A stretch of 64,000 nucleotides of DNA from Chamaelirium japonicum (Eukaryota > Streptophyta > Magnoliopsida > Liliales > Melanthiaceae): contig CANTAL010000002.1 of the NCBI GenBank assembly GCA_947650365.1, forward strand, positions 2,053,501-2,117,500. The letters are read 5' to 3'. The first letter of the stretch is position 1. Every line of letters begins with the position of its first letter. The notes beneath the pieces are model-generated. The model ran no database searches, was not told the DNA's origin, and saw only the letters and a list, made by a program, of their open reading frames with translations. Made by a program: the position numbers and the translations under genes. Below are positions 40,331 through 53,761 of this stretch, piece by piece.

Positions 40331-41156
40331 ATCCATTGAATTAGAATGGATACATTCGTGCGAATCCATTCTATTTCATTCGTACGATCCATTCTAATTC
40401 ATTCGCATGATCCATTCTAATTCATTCATACGATCCATTCTTTTTCATTCGTACGATCCATTCTAATTCATTCGTACGATCCATTCTAATTCATTCGCAC
40501 GATCCATTCTAATTCATTCATACGATCCATTCTAATTCATTCGTACGATCCATTCTAATTCTACGATCCATTCTTACTCATTCGTATTATCCATTTTAAT
40601 TCATTCACATGAATGTATCAACTCTAATTCATTCGTACGATTTATTCTAATTCAATCCATTCTAATTCATTCATACGATCCATTCTATTTCATTCGTACG
40701 ATCCATTCTATTTCATTCGTATGATCCATTCTAATTCATTCGTACGGTATGATTCATTCTAATTCATTCGTACGATTCATTCTAATTCATTTGCACGAAG
40801 GTATCCATTCTAATTCATTCGTACTATCCAATCTTATTCATTCGTACGATCCATTCTAATCCATTCGTATCCATTCTAATTCATTCGTACGATCCATTCT
40901 AATTCATTCGCACGATCCATTCTAATTCATTCGCACGATCCATTGAATTAGAATGGATACATTCGTGCGAATCCATTCTATTTCATTCGTACGATCCATT
41001 CTAATTCATTTGCACGAAGGTATCCATTCTAATTCATTCGTACTATCCAATCTTATTCATTCGTACGATCCATTCTAATCCATTCGTATCCATTCTAATT
41101 CATTCGTACGATCCATTCTAATTCATTCGCACGATCCATTCTAATTCATTCGCACG
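40331..41156 (+). repeat. 826-bp higher-order repeat, copy 1
   Basis: Begins at a J2 reverse module; a second one lies 607 bp in. The CGTATTATCC marker is at 40583. Confidence 0.93.
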
Positions 41157-41982
41157 ATCCATTGAATTAGAATGGATACATTCGTGCGAATCCATTCTAT
41201 TTCATTCGTACGATCCATTCTAATTCATTCACACGATCCATTCTAATTCATTCATACGATCCATTCTATTTCATTCGTACGATCCATTCTAATTCATTCG
41301 TACGATCCATTCTAATTCATTCGCACGATCCATTCTAATTCATTCGTACGATCCATTCTAATTCATTCGTACGATCCATTCTAATTCTACGATCCATTCT
41401 TACTCATTCGTATTATCCATTTTAATTCATTCACACGAATGTATCAACTCTAATTCATTCGTACATTTCATTCTAATTCAATCCTTTCTAATTCATTCAT
41501 ACGATCCATTCTATTTCATTCGTACGATCCATTCTATTTCATTCGTATGATCCATTCTAATTCATTCGTACGGTATGATTCATTCTAATTCATTCGTACG
41601 ATTCATTCTAATTCATTTGCACGAAGGTATCCATTCTAATTCATTCGTACTATCCAATCTTATTCATTCGTACGATCCATTCTAATCCATTCGTATCCAT
41701 TCTAATTCATTCGTACGATCCATTCTAATTCATACGCACGATCCATTCTAATTCATTCGCACGATCCATTGAATTAGAATGGATACATTCGTGCGAATCC
41801 ATTCTATTTTATTCGTACGATCCATTCTAATTCATTTGCACGAAGGTATCCATTCTAATTCATTTGTACTATCCAATCTTATTCATTCGTACGATCCATT
41901 CTAATCCATTCGTATCCATTCTAATTCATTCGTACGATCCATTCTAATTCATTCGCACGATCCATTCTAATTCATTCGCACG
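41157..41982 (+). repeat. 826-bp higher-order repeat, copy 2
   Basis: Markers at 41157, 41409 and 41764 lie exactly 826 bp after those of copy 1. Confidence 0.93.
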
Positions 41983-42435
41983 ATCCATTGAATTAGAATG
42001 GATACATTCGTGCGAATCTATTCTATTTTATTCGTACGATCCATTCTAATTCATTCACACGATCCATTATAATTCACTCATACGATCCATTCTATTTCAT
42101 TCGTACGATCCATTCTAATTCATTCGTACGATCCACTCTAATTCATTCGCACGATCCATTCTAATTCATTCGTACGATCCATTCTAATTCATTCGTACGA
42201 TCCATTCTAATTCTACGATCCATTCTTACTCATTCGTATTATCCATTTTAATTCATTCACACGAATGTATCAACTCTAATTCATTCGTACGATTCATTCT
42301 AATTCAATCCATTCTAATTCATTCATACGATCCATTCTATTTCATTCGTACGATCCATTCTATTTCATTCGTATGATCCATTCTAATTCATTCGTACAGT
42401 ATGATTCATTCTAATTCATTCGTACGATTCATTCT
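41983..42435 (+). repeat. 826-bp higher-order repeat, copy 3 (truncated)
   Basis: Marker at 42235 keeps the 826-bp period. The copy is lost about 450 bp in, where the F block ends at a palindrome. Confidence 0.9.
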
Positions 42436-42465
42436 AATTCAATCCATTCTAATTCATTCGTACGA

Positions 42466-43040
42466 TCGTACGAATGAAATAGAATGGATCGTACGAATGA
42501 ATTAGAATGGATCGTTTGAATGAATTAGAATAGATCGTGCGAATGAATTAGAATGGATCGTACGATCCATTCTAATTCATTCGCATGAATGTATCCATTC
42601 TAAGGATACATTCTAATTTATTCGTACGAATGAATTAGAATAGTACGAATGAATTAGAATGGATTAGAATGAATAAGAATGGATCGTATGAATGAATTAG
42701 AATGGATCGAATGAATGAATTAGAATGGATACATTCGTGCAAAAGAATTATAATGGATTGTATGAATGAATTAGAATGGATCATATGAATGAATTAGAAT
42801 GGATCGTGCGAATGAATTAGAATGGATCGTGCGAATGAATTAGAATGGATCGTGCGAATGAATTAGAATGGATCGTATGAATGAATTAGAATGTATTATG
42901 CGAATGAATTAGAATGGATCGTACGAATGAATTAGAATGGATCGTATGAATGAATTAGAATGGATCGTAGTAATGAATTAGAATGGATCCTACGAATGAA
43001 TTAGAATAGATTGTGCGAATAAATTAGAATGGATCTGGAT
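42466..43040 (-). repeat. R block with a 66-bp F insert
   Basis: A perfect 22-bp R-to-F palindrome lies at 42551-42572 (core TGGATCGTACGATCCA). The F insert ends after CTAAGGATACATTC at about 42628. The block exits through a variant J1 at 43031-43049 (GTATTCA end). Confidence 0.87.
42551..42572. repeat. perfect 22-bp palindrome at an R-to-F turn
   Basis: Core TGGATCGTACGATCCA. This is the only R-to-F turn I saw that is fully symmetric; the others use J1, J2 or irregular joins. Confidence 0.9.
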
Positions 43041-43293
43041 CGTGTATTCATTCTAATTCATTCGTACGACCCATTCTAATTTATTCGTACGATCCATTCT
43101 AATTCATTCGCACGATCCATTCTAATTCATTCGTACGATCCATTCTAATTCATTCATACAATCCATTCTAATTCTTTTGCACGAATGTATCTATTCTAAT
43201 TCATTCGTTCGATCCATTCTAATTCATTCATACGATCTATTCTAATTCATTCTAATCCATTCTAATTCATTCGTACTATTCTAATTCATTCGT
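43041..43293 (+). repeat. F block
   Basis: Runs from J1 to the GTACTATTC plus palindrome turn. Partner of 37597-37851. Confidence 0.86.
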
Positions 43294-44129
43294 ACGAATG
43301 AATTAGAATGGATCGTACGAATGAATTAGAAAGGATCGTATGAATGAATTAGAATGGATCGTACGAATGAATTAGAATGGATAGTACGAATGAATTAGAA
43401 TGGATTGAATTAGAATGAATCGTACGAATGAATTAGAGTTGATACATTCGTGTGAATGAATTAAAATGGATAATACGAATGAGTAAGAATGGATCGTAGA
43501 ATTAGAAAGGATCGTACGAATGAATTAGAATGGATTGAATTAGAATGAATCAGAATGGATCGTATGAATGAATTAGAATAGATTGTCCGAATGAATTAGA
43601 ATGGATCGTACGAATGAATTAGATTGGATCGTACGAATGAATTAGAATGGATCGTATGAATGAATTAGAATAGATTGTGCGAATTAATTAGAATGGATCG
43701 TACGAATGAAGTAGAATGGATCGTACGAATGAATTAGAATGGATTGAATTAGAATGAATCAGAATGGATCGTATGAATGAATTAGAATAGATTGTGCGAA
43801 TGAATTAGAATGGATCGTACGAATGAATTAGAATGGATCGTACGAATGAATTAGAATGGATCGTATGAATGAATTAGAATAGATTATGCGAATTAATTAG
43901 AATGGATCGTACGAATGAATTAGAATGGATCGTACGAATGAATTAGAATGGATCGTATGAATGAATTAGAATGGATCGTGCGAATGAATTAGAATGAATC
44001 GTATGAATGAATTAGAATGGATCATACGAATGAATTAGAATGGATACATTCGTGCGAATGAATTAGAATGCATCGTGCGAATAAATTAGAATGGATCGTA
44101 TGAATGAATTAGAATGGATACATTCGTGC
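43294..44129 (-). repeat. R block
   Basis: Contains a direct duplication with GGATTGAATTAGAATGAATC joins at 43522 and 43742. Ends in J2 in reverse form at about 44118. Confidence 0.86.
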
Positions 44130-45290
44130 GAATCCATTCTATTTCATTCGTACGATCCATTCTAATTCATTCGCACGATCCATTCTAATTCATTCATACG
44201 ATCCATTCTAATTCATTCGTACGATCCATTCTAATTCCTTCATACGATCCATTCTAATTCATTCGCATAATCTATTCTAATTCATTCGTACGAATGTATC
44301 CACTCTAATTCATTCATACGATCCATCCTAATTCATTTGTATGAATATATCCACTCTAATTCATTCATACGAACCATTCTAATTCATTCGCACGATTGTA
44401 TCCATTCCAATTCATTCGTACGATCCATTCTAATTCATTCGCACAATCTATTCTAATTCATTCGTACGATCAATTCTAATTCATTAGCATGATCCATTCT
44501 AATTCATTCGTACGATCTATTCTAATTCATTCGTACGATCCATTCTAATTCATTCGCACGATCCATTCTAATTCATTCATACGATCCATTCTATTTCATT
44601 CGTACGATCCATTCTAATTCATTCGCACGATCCATTCTAATTCATTCATACGATCCATTCTAATTCATTCGTACGATCCATTCTAATTCATTCGTACGAT
44701 CCATTCTAATTCATTCGCACAATCTATTCTAATTCATTCGTACGAATGTATCCACTCTAATTCATTCATACGATCCATCCTAATTCATTTGTACGAATGT
44801 ATCGACTCTAATTCATTCATACGATCCATTCTAATTCATTCGCACGAATGTATCCATTCCAATTCATTCGTACGATCCATTCTAATTCATTCGCATAATC
44901 TATTCTAATTCATTCGTACGATCAATTCTAATTCATTAGCATGATCCATTCTAATTCATTCGTACGATCTATTCTAATTCATTCGTACGATCCATTCTAA
45001 TTCATTCGCACGATCCATTCAAATTCATTCATACGATCCATTCTATTTAATTCGTATGATCCATTCTAATTCATTCGTACGGTATGATTCATTCTAATTC
45101 ATTCGTACGATTCATTCTAATTCAATCCATTCTAATTCATTCGTACGATCCATTCTAATTCATTCGTATGATCCATTCTAATTCCTTCTTACGATCCATT
45201 CTAATTCATTCGTACGATCCATTCTAATTCATTAGCATGATCCATTCTAATTCATTCGTACGATCTATACTAATTCATTCGTACGATCCA
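44130..45290 (+). repeat. F block with 454-bp tandem
   Basis: Two 454-bp units (from 44135 and 44589) each carry GATCCATCC, CCACTC/CGACTC, CCATTCCAATTC and TTAGCATG variants in the same order. The block ends at the symmetrical join GTACGATCCATTAGAATGG. Confidence 0.9.
44135..45042 (+). repeat. 454-bp tandem, two copies
   Basis: CTATTTCATTCG at 44139/44593 and CCATTCCAATTC at 44402/44856 are both 454 bp apart. 454 is not a multiple of 23 because each copy has 28-bp units. Confidence 0.9.
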
Positions 45291-46763
45291 TTAGAATGGA
45301 TAGTACGAAAGAATTAGAATGGATCGTATGAATGAATTAGAATGGATCGTACGAATGAGTAAGAATGGATCGTACGAATGAATTAGAATGGATTGAATTA
45401 GTATGAATCGTACGAATGAATTAGAATGGTTCGTACGAATGAATTAGAATGGATCGTATGAATGAATTAGAATGGATCGTATGAATGAATTAGAATGGAT
45501 TGTACGAATAAATTAGAATGGATCGTGCGAATGAATTAGAATGGATCGTACGAAGGAATTCGAATGGATCGTACGAAGGAATTAGAATGGATAGTACGAA
45601 TGAATTAGAATGGATAGTACGAATGAATTAGAATGGATCGTGCGAATGAAGTAAAATGGATCGTATGAATGAAATAGAATGGATCGTATGAATTAGAATG
45701 GATCGTACGAATGAAATAGAATGGATCGTACGAATGAATTAGAATAGATTGTGCGAATGGATTAGAATGGATCTTACGATTGAGTAAGAATGGATTGTAT
45801 GAATGAAATAGAATAGATCGTACGAATGAATTAGAATGGATCATGCTAATAAATTAGAATTGATCGTACGAATGAATTAGAATAGATTGTGCGAATGAAT
45901 TAGAATGTATCGTACGAATGAATTGGAATGGATACATTCGTGCGAATGAATTAGAATGGATCGTATGAATTAGAATGGATTGTACGATTGAGTATGAATG
46001 GATTGTACGAATGAAATAGAATAGATCGTACGAATGAATTAGAATGGATCATGCTAATGAATTAGAATTGATCGTACGAATGAGTAAGAATGGATCGTAC
46101 GAATGAAATAGAATGGATCGTATGAATGAATTAGAATGGATCGTACGAATGAATTAGAATGGGTCGTACGAATGGATCGTATGAATGAATTAGAAAGGAT
46201 CGTGCGAATGAATTAGAATGGATCGTACGAATGAAATAGAATGGATCGTACGAATGAATTAGAATGGATCGTACGAATGAATTAGAATGGATCATGCTAA
46301 TGAATTAGAATTGATCGTACGAATGAGTAAGAATGGATCGTACGAATGAAATAGAATGGATCGTATGAATGAATTAGAATGGATCGTACGAATGAATTAG
46401 AATGGGTCGTATGAATGGATCGTATGAATGAATTAGAAAGGATTGTGCGAATGAATTAGAATGGATCGTATGAATAAAATAGAATGGATCGTACGAATGA
46501 ATTAGAATGGATCGTACGAATGAATTAGAATGGATTGAATTAGAATGGATCGTACGATAAGAATGGATCATACGAATGAAATAGAATAGATCGTACGGAT
46601 AAATGAATTTGGATCGTACGAATGAATTAGAAAGGATATATTCGTGCGAATGAATTAGAATAGATCGTATGAATGAATTAGATTGGATCGTATTAATGAA
46701 TTAGAATGGATTGTGCGAATGAATTAGAATGGATCGTACGAATGAATTAGAATGGATCTGGAA
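45291..46763 (-). repeat. R block, inverted copy of the 32-33 kb region
   Basis: Bases 45605-45844 mirror 32751-32990 almost exactly, and the marker CGGATAAATGAATTTGGATC at 46595 mirrors 32225. A local duplication (GGATCATGCTAAT at 45839, 46048, 46290) lengthens it by about 0.3 kb. Confidence 0.89.
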
Positions 46764-47860
46764 CGTGTATCCATTCTAATTCATTCGTACGACCCATTCT
46801 AATTCATTCGTACGATCCATTCTAATTCATTCGCATTCTAATTCATTCGTACGATCCAAATTCATTTATCCGTACGATCTATTCTATTTCATTCGTACGA
46901 TCCATTCTTATCGTACGATCCATTCTAATTCAATCCATTCTAATTCATTCGTACGATCTATTCTAATTCATTCGTACGATCCATTCTATTTCATTCGTAC
47001 GATCCATTCTAATTCTTTTGCATGAATGTATCCATTCTAATTCATTCTAATTCAATCCATTCTTACTCATTCGTACGATCCATTCTAATTCATTCGTACG
47101 ATCCAATCTAATTCATTCGTACGATCCATTCTAATTCATTCGCACAATCTATTCTAATTCATTCGTACGATCCATTCTAATTCATTCGCACGATCCATTC
47201 GCATTCACTCAAACGATCCATTCTAGTTCATTCATATGATCCATTCTAATTCATTCGCACGAATGTTTCCATTCTAATTCATTCGTACGATCCATTCTAA
47301 TTCATTCGTACAATCCATTCTAATTCATTCGCACGATCTATTCTAATTCATTCATACGATCTATTCTATTTCATTCGTACGATCCATTCTTACTCATTCG
47401 TACGATCCATTCTAATTCATTCGTACGACCCATTCTAATTCATTCGTACGATCCATTCTAATTCATTCGCACGATCCATTCTAATTCATTCGCACGATCC
47501 ATTCGCACGATCCATTCTAATTCATTCATACGATCCATTCTAATTCATTCGTACGATCCATTCTAATTCATTCGTACTATCTATTCTAATTCATTCATAC
47601 GATCCATTCTAATTCCTCCGTACGATCCATTCTAATTCATTCGTACGATCCATTCTAATTCATTCGCACGATCCATTCTAATTCATGCATACGATCCATT
47701 CTATTTCATTCGTACGATCCATTCTTACTCATTCGTACGATCCATTCTAATTCATTTGCACGAAGGTATCCATTCTAATTCATTCGTACTATCCATTCTA
47801 ATTCCTTCGTACGATCCATTCTAATTCCTTCGTACGATCCATTCTATTTCATTCATACGA
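46764..47860 (+). repeat. F block
   Basis: It starts at a variant J1 (46754-46772) and soon carries GATCCAAATTCATTTATCCG (46855), so it is the second arm of palindromic module P2. It ends in the perfect palindrome ATTCATACGATCGTATGAAT at 47851-47870. Confidence 0.88.
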
Positions 47861-48286
47861 TCGTATGAATGAATTAGAATGGATCGTATGAATGAAATAG
47901 AATGGATCGTACGAATGAATTAGAATGGATCGTGCGAATGAATTAGAATGGATCGTACGAATGAATTATAATGGATCGTACGAAGAAATTGGAATGGATC
48001 GTACGAAGGAATTAGAATGGATAGTACGAATGAATTAGAATGGATACCTTCGTGCAAATGAATTAGAATGGATCGTACGAATGAGTAAGAATGGATCGTA
48101 CGAATGAAATAGAATGGATCGTATGCATGAATTAGAATGGATCGTGCGAATGAATTAGAATGGATCGTACGAATAAATTAGAATGGATCGTACAAAGGAA
48201 TTAGAATGGATCGTATGAATGAATTAGAATGGATCGTGCGAATGAATTAGAATGGATCGTACGAATGAAATAGAATGGATTCGCAC
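47861..48286 (-). repeat. R block
   Basis: Contains GGATAGTACG and GGATACCTTCGTGC (48021-48060). Ends in a J2 variant (GAATATATCC) at about 48279. Its left two thirds are repeated at 56358-56640. Confidence 0.87.
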
Positions 48287-48942
48287 GAATATATCCATTC
48301 TAATTCATTCATACGATCCGTTCTAATTCATTCATACGATCTATTCTATTTCATTCGTACGATCCATTCTAGCTCATTCGTACAATCCATTCTAATTCAT
48401 TTGCACGAAGGTATCCATTCTAATTCATTCGTACTATCCATTTTAATTCCTTCGTACGATCCATTCTAATTCATTCATATGATCCATTCTAATTCATTCG
48501 CACGAATGTATCCATTCTAATTCATTCGTACGATCCATTCTAATTCATTCATACGATCCATTCTAATTCTACGATCCATTCTTACTCATTCGTATTATCC
48601 ATTTTAATTCATTCACACGAATGTATCAACTCTAATTCATTCGTACGATTCATTCTAATTCAATCCATTCTAATTCATTCGTACGATCCATTCTAATTCA
48701 TTCGTATGATCCATTCTAATTCATTCATACGATCCATTCTAATTCATTCGTACGATCCATTCTAATTCATTCGTACAATCCTTTCTAATTCATTCGCACG
48801 ATCCATTCGCATTCACTCAAACGATCCATTCTAATTCATTCATATGATCCATTCATTCGTACGATCCATTCTTACTCATTCGTATGATCCATTCTAATTC
48901 ATTTGCACGAAGGTATCCATTCTAATTCATTCGTACTATTCG
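48287..48942 (+). repeat. F block
   Basis: Bases 48275-48469 equal the 36904-37095 unit. Then come the 34.9-kb-type markers CGTATTATCC (48591) and TATCAACTC. It ends GTACTATTCGTGCGAATG. Confidence 0.87.
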
Positions 48943-49657
48943 TGCGAATGAATTAGAATAGATCATACGGTTGAGTAAGAATGGATTGTACGAATGAAAT
49001 AGAATAGATCGTACGAATGAATTAGAATGGATCATGCTAATGAATTAGAATTGATCGTACGAATGAATTAGAATAGATTGTGCGAATGAATTAAAATGGA
49101 TACATTCGTGCGAATGGATTAGAATGGATCGTATGAATGAATTAGAATGGATCGTATGAATTAGAATGGATCGTATGAATGAATTAGAATGGATCGTATG
49201 AATGAAATAGAATGGATCGTACGAATGAATTAGAATGGATCGTATGAATGAAATAGAATGGATCGTACGAATGAATTAGAATGGATCGTGCGAATGAATT
49301 AGAATGGATCGTGCGAATGAGTAAGAATGAATCGTACGAATGAAATAGAATGGATCCTATGAATGAATTAGATTAGATCGTATTAATGAATTAGAATGGA
49401 TCGTACGAATGAATTAGAATCGATCGTACGAATGAATTAGAATGGATACGAATGGATCGTATGAATGAATTAGAATGGATCGTACGAATGTATTAGAATG
49501 GATCGTACGAATGAATTAGAATGGATTGAATTAGAATGAATCATACGAATGAATTAGAATGAATCATACCGTACGAATGAATTAGAATGGATCATATGAA
49601 TGAATTAGAATAGATCGTATGAATGAATTAGAATGGATCGTACGAATGAATTAGAAT
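48943..49657 (-). repeat. R block
   Basis: Reverse monomers with the GATCATGCTAATG marker at 49031 and two joins where one monomer is cut short (GTATGAATTAGAATGG). It turns to F directly at TTAGAATCTATCCATTC. Confidence 0.86.
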
Positions 49658-50421
49658 CTATCCATTCTAATTCATTCGTACGATCCATTCTACTTCATTC
49701 GTATGATCTATTCTAATTCATTCGCATGATCCATTCTAATTCCTTCGTACGATCTATTTTAATTCATTCGCACGATCCATTCTAATTCATTCATACAATC
49801 CATTCTAATTCATTCGTACGATCCATTCTAATTTCTTCGTATGATCTATTCTAATTCCTTCGTACGATCCATTCTAATTCATTTGCACGATCCATTCTAA
49901 TTCATTCATACGATCCATTCTAATTCATTCGTACGATCCATTCTAATTCATTCGTACGATCCATTCTAATTCATTCGCACAATCTATTCTAATTCATTCG
50001 TACAATCCATTCTAATTCATTCGCACGATCCATTCTAATTCATTCGCACAATCTATTCTAATTCATTCGTACGATCCATTCTAATTCATTCGCACGATCT
50101 ATTCTAATTCATTCATACGATCCATTCTATTTCATTCGTACGATCCATTCTGATTCATTCATACGATCCATTCTAATTCATTCATACGATCCATTCTAAT
50201 TCATTCGCACAATCTATTCTAATTCATTCGTACGATCCATTCTAATTCATTCGCACGATCCATTCTAATTCATTCATACGATCCATTCTATTTCATTCGT
50301 ACGATCCATTCTTACTCATTCGTACGATCCATTCTAATTCATTTGCACGAAGGTATCCATTCTAATTCATTCGTACTATCCATTCTAATTCCTTCGTACG
50401 ATCCATTCTAATTCCTTCGTA
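49658..50421 (+). repeat. F block
   Basis: Forward monomers ending with the GCACGAAGGTATCC...GTACTATCC...CCTTCG series, then the turn CCTTCGTACGAATG. Confidence 0.87.
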
Positions 50422-50769
50422 CGAATGAAGTAAAATGGATCGTATGAATGAAATAGAATGGATCGTATGTATCCATTCTAATTCATTCGTACTATTCGTG
50501 CGATCCATTCATTCGTACAAAAGAATTAGAATGGATTGTATGAATGAATTAGAATGGATCGTGCGAATGAATTAGAATGCGAATGAATTAGAATGGATCG
50601 TACGAATGAATTAGAATAGATTGTGCGAATGAATTAGAATGGATCTGGATCGTGTATCCATTCTAATTCATTCGTACGACCCATTCTAATTCATTCGTAC
50701 GATCCATTCTAATTCATTCGCATTCTAATTCATTCGCACGATCCATTCTAATTCATTCATACAATCCAA
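50422..50769. repeat. mixed R/F/R/F micro-blocks
   Basis: R 50422-50468, F 50469-50514, R 50515-50650, J1 at 50641-50659, F to 50769. The R and F parts flanking J1 carry the GAATGCGAATG and its reverse ATTCGCATTC, making a close palindrome. Confidence 0.82.
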
Positions 50770-51672
50770 TGAATTAGAATGGATCGTACGAATGAATTAG
50801 AATGGATAGTATGAATGAATTAGAATAGATTGTGCGAATGAATTAGAATGGATCGTACGAATGAATTAGAATGGATCGTACGAATGAATTAGAATGGATC
50901 GTATGAATGAATTAGAATGGATCGTGCGAATGAATTAGAATGGATCGTACGAAGAAATTAGAATAGATCATATGAAGAAATTAGAATGGATCGTACGAAT
51001 GAATTAGAATGGATCGTATGAATGAATTAGAATGGATCGTGCGAATGAATTAAAATGGATCGTACGAAGGAATTAGAATGGATCATGCGAATGATTTAGA
51101 ATAGATCATACGAATGAATTAGAATGGATTGTACGAATCAATTAGAATGGATACATTCGTGCAAAAGAATTAGAATGGATTGTATGAATGAATTAGAATG
51201 GATCGTTTGAGTGAATGCGAATGGATCGTACGAATGAATTAGAATGGATCGTACGAATGAATTAGAATGGATTGTACGAATGAAATAGAATGGATCGTAT
51301 GAATGAATTAGAATGGATCGTTTGAGTGAATGCGAATGGATCGTGCGAATGAATTAGAATGGATTGTACGAATGAAATAGAATGGATCGTATGAATGAAT
51401 TAGAATGGATTGAATTAGAATGAATCGTACGAATGAATTAGAATGAATCATACCGTACGAATGAATTAGAATGGATCGTACGAATGAATTAGAATGGATC
51501 GTACGAATGAATTAGAATGGATCGTGCGAATGAATTAGAATGGATCGTACGAATGAATTAGAATAGATTGTGCGAAAGAATAAGAATAGATCATATGAAG
51601 AAATTAGAATGGATCGTACGAATGAATTAGAATGGATCGTATGAATGAATTAGAATGGATACATTCGTGCGA
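50770..51672 (-). repeat. R block
   Basis: Contains two GTTTGAGTGAATGCG units (51207, 51321) in a 114-bp direct repeat. Ends in J2 reverse form at about 51660. Confidence 0.86.
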
Positions 51673-52044
51673 ATCCATTCTATTTCATTCGTACGGTCCA
51701 TTCTAATTCATTCGCACGATCCATTCTTACGCATTCGTACGATCCATTCTAATTCATTCGTACGATCCATTCTAATTCATTCGTACGATCCATTTTAATT
51801 CAATCCATGCGAATGAATACGAATGGAGTAGAATGGATCGTATGAATGAATTATATTGGATCCTACGAATGAATTAGAATAGATTGTGCGAATGAATTAG
51901 AATGGATCTAGATCGTGTATCCATTCAAATTCATTCATACGACCCATTCTAATTCATTCGTACGATCCATTCTAATTCATTTTCACGATCCATTCTAATT
52001 CATTCATACGATCCATTCTAATTCATTCATACAATCCATTCTAA
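51673..52044. repeat. mixed F/R/F micro-blocks
   Basis: F to 51808, R 51809-51912 through the odd join CAATCCATGCGAATGAATACG, J1 variant at 51904-51922 (GGATCTAGATC), F to 52044, then the symmetrical turn CCATTCTAATGGATCG. Confidence 0.82.
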
Positions 52045-52796
52045 TGGATCGTGCGAATGAATTAGAATGGATCGTACGAATGAATTGGAATGGATACATT
52101 CGTGCGAATGAATTAGAATGGATCGTGCGAATGAATTAGAATGGATCGTACGAATGAATTAGAATGGGTCGTACGAATGATGGATCGTACGAATGATGGA
52201 TCGTACGAATGGATCGCACGAATGAGTAAGAATGGATCGTACGAATGAAATAGAATGGATCGTATGAATGAATTAGAATGGATCGTGCGAATGAATTAGA
52301 ATGGATTGTACGAATGAATTAGAATGGATCGTACGAATGAATTAGAATGGATACATTCGTGCGAATGAATGCGAATGGATCGTGCGAGTGAATTAGAATG
52401 GATTGTATGAATGAATTAGAATGGATCGTACGAATGAATTAGAATGGATACATTCGCACGAATTAGAATGAATTAGAATGGATCGTACGAATGAGTAAGA
52501 ATGGATCGTACGAATGAAATAGAATGGATCGTATGAATGAATTAGAATGGATCGTACGAATGAATTAGAATGGATTGTACGAATGAATTAGAATGGATCG
52601 TACGAATGAAATAGAATGGATCGTACGAATGAAATAGAATGGATCGTACGAATGAATTAGAATGGATAGTACGAATGAATTAGAATGGATACCTTCGTGC
52701 AAATGAATTAGAATGGATCATACGAATGAGTAAGAATGGATCGTGCGAATGAATTAGAATGGATCGTACGAATGAAATAGAATGGATTCGCACGAA
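52045..52796 (-). repeat. R block with truncated monomers
   Basis: Near 52180-52215 several monomers are reduced to ATGGATCGTACGA units of 13-16 bp. Ends in J2 at about 52786. Confidence 0.86.
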
Positions 52797-53761
52797 TGTA
52801 TCCATTCTAATTCATTCATACGATCCATTCTAATTCATTCGTACGATCCATTCTAATGATTAGTACGAATGAATTAGAATGGATCGTACGAATGAATAAG
52901 AATGGATCATACGAAGGAATTAGAATGGATCGTACGAAGGAATTAGAATGGATAGTACGAATGAATTAGATTGGATCGTACGAATGAATTAGAATGGATC
53001 GTGCGAATAAATTAGAATGGATCGTACGAATGAATTAGAATCGATCGTACGAAGGAATTAGAATGGATCGTATGAATGAATTAGAAAGGATACATTCGAA
53101 TTCATTCGTACGATCCATTCTAATTCCTTCGTACGATCCATATTCTAATTCATTCGCATGATCCATTCTAATTCATTCATACGATACATTCTAATTTATT
53201 CGCACGATCCATTCTAATTCATTCGTACGATCCATTCTAATTCATTCGCACAATCTATTCTAATTCATTCGAACGATCCATTCTAATTCATTCGCACGAT
53301 CCATTCTAATTCATTCATACGATCCATTCTATTTCATTCGTACGAAGGAATTTGAAAGGATCGTACGAATGAATTAGAATGGATCGTGCGAATGAATTAG
53401 AATATAGATCGTACGAATGAATTAGAATGGATCGTATGAATGAATTCGATTGTATCCTTTCTAATTCATTCGTACGATCCATTCTAATTCATTCGTACGA
53501 TCCTTTCTAATTCCTTCGTATGAATGAAATAGAATGGATCGTATGAATGAATTAGAATGGATCGTGCGAATGAATTAGAATGGATCGTTCGAATGAATTA
53601 GAATAGATTGTGCGAATGAATTAGAATGGATCGTACGAATGAATTAGAATGGATCGTGCAAATAAATTAGAATGGATCGTATGAATGAACGAGAATGGAT
53701 CGTGCGAATGAATTAGAATATGGATCGTACGAAGGAATTAGAATGGATCGTACGAATGAAT
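52797..53761. repeat. finest mosaic: six alternating micro-blocks
   Basis: F 52797-52857, R 52858-53095, F 53096-53341, R 53342-53448, F 53449-53520, R 53521-53761. The turns are diverse (CTAATGATTAG, CATTCGAATTC, CGTACGAAGG, GAATTCGATTGTATCC, CGTATGAATG, GAATTCTAATG), unlike the standard J1/J2, so they are probably independent events. Confidence 0.82.

Larger units (their letters stand above)
39100..40560. repeat. 1.4-kb segment, copy G2
   Basis: Differs from G1 by +69 bp near 39235 and -23 bp near 39700, both whole monomers. Confidence 0.9.
40241..42465 (+). repeat. F block with 826-bp HOR and five one-monomer R inserts
   Basis: J2 modules in reverse form start at 40331, 40938, 41157, 41764 and 41983 (spacings 607, 219, 607, 219). 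The block ends in the perfect palindrome at 42456-42475. Confidence 0.92.
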
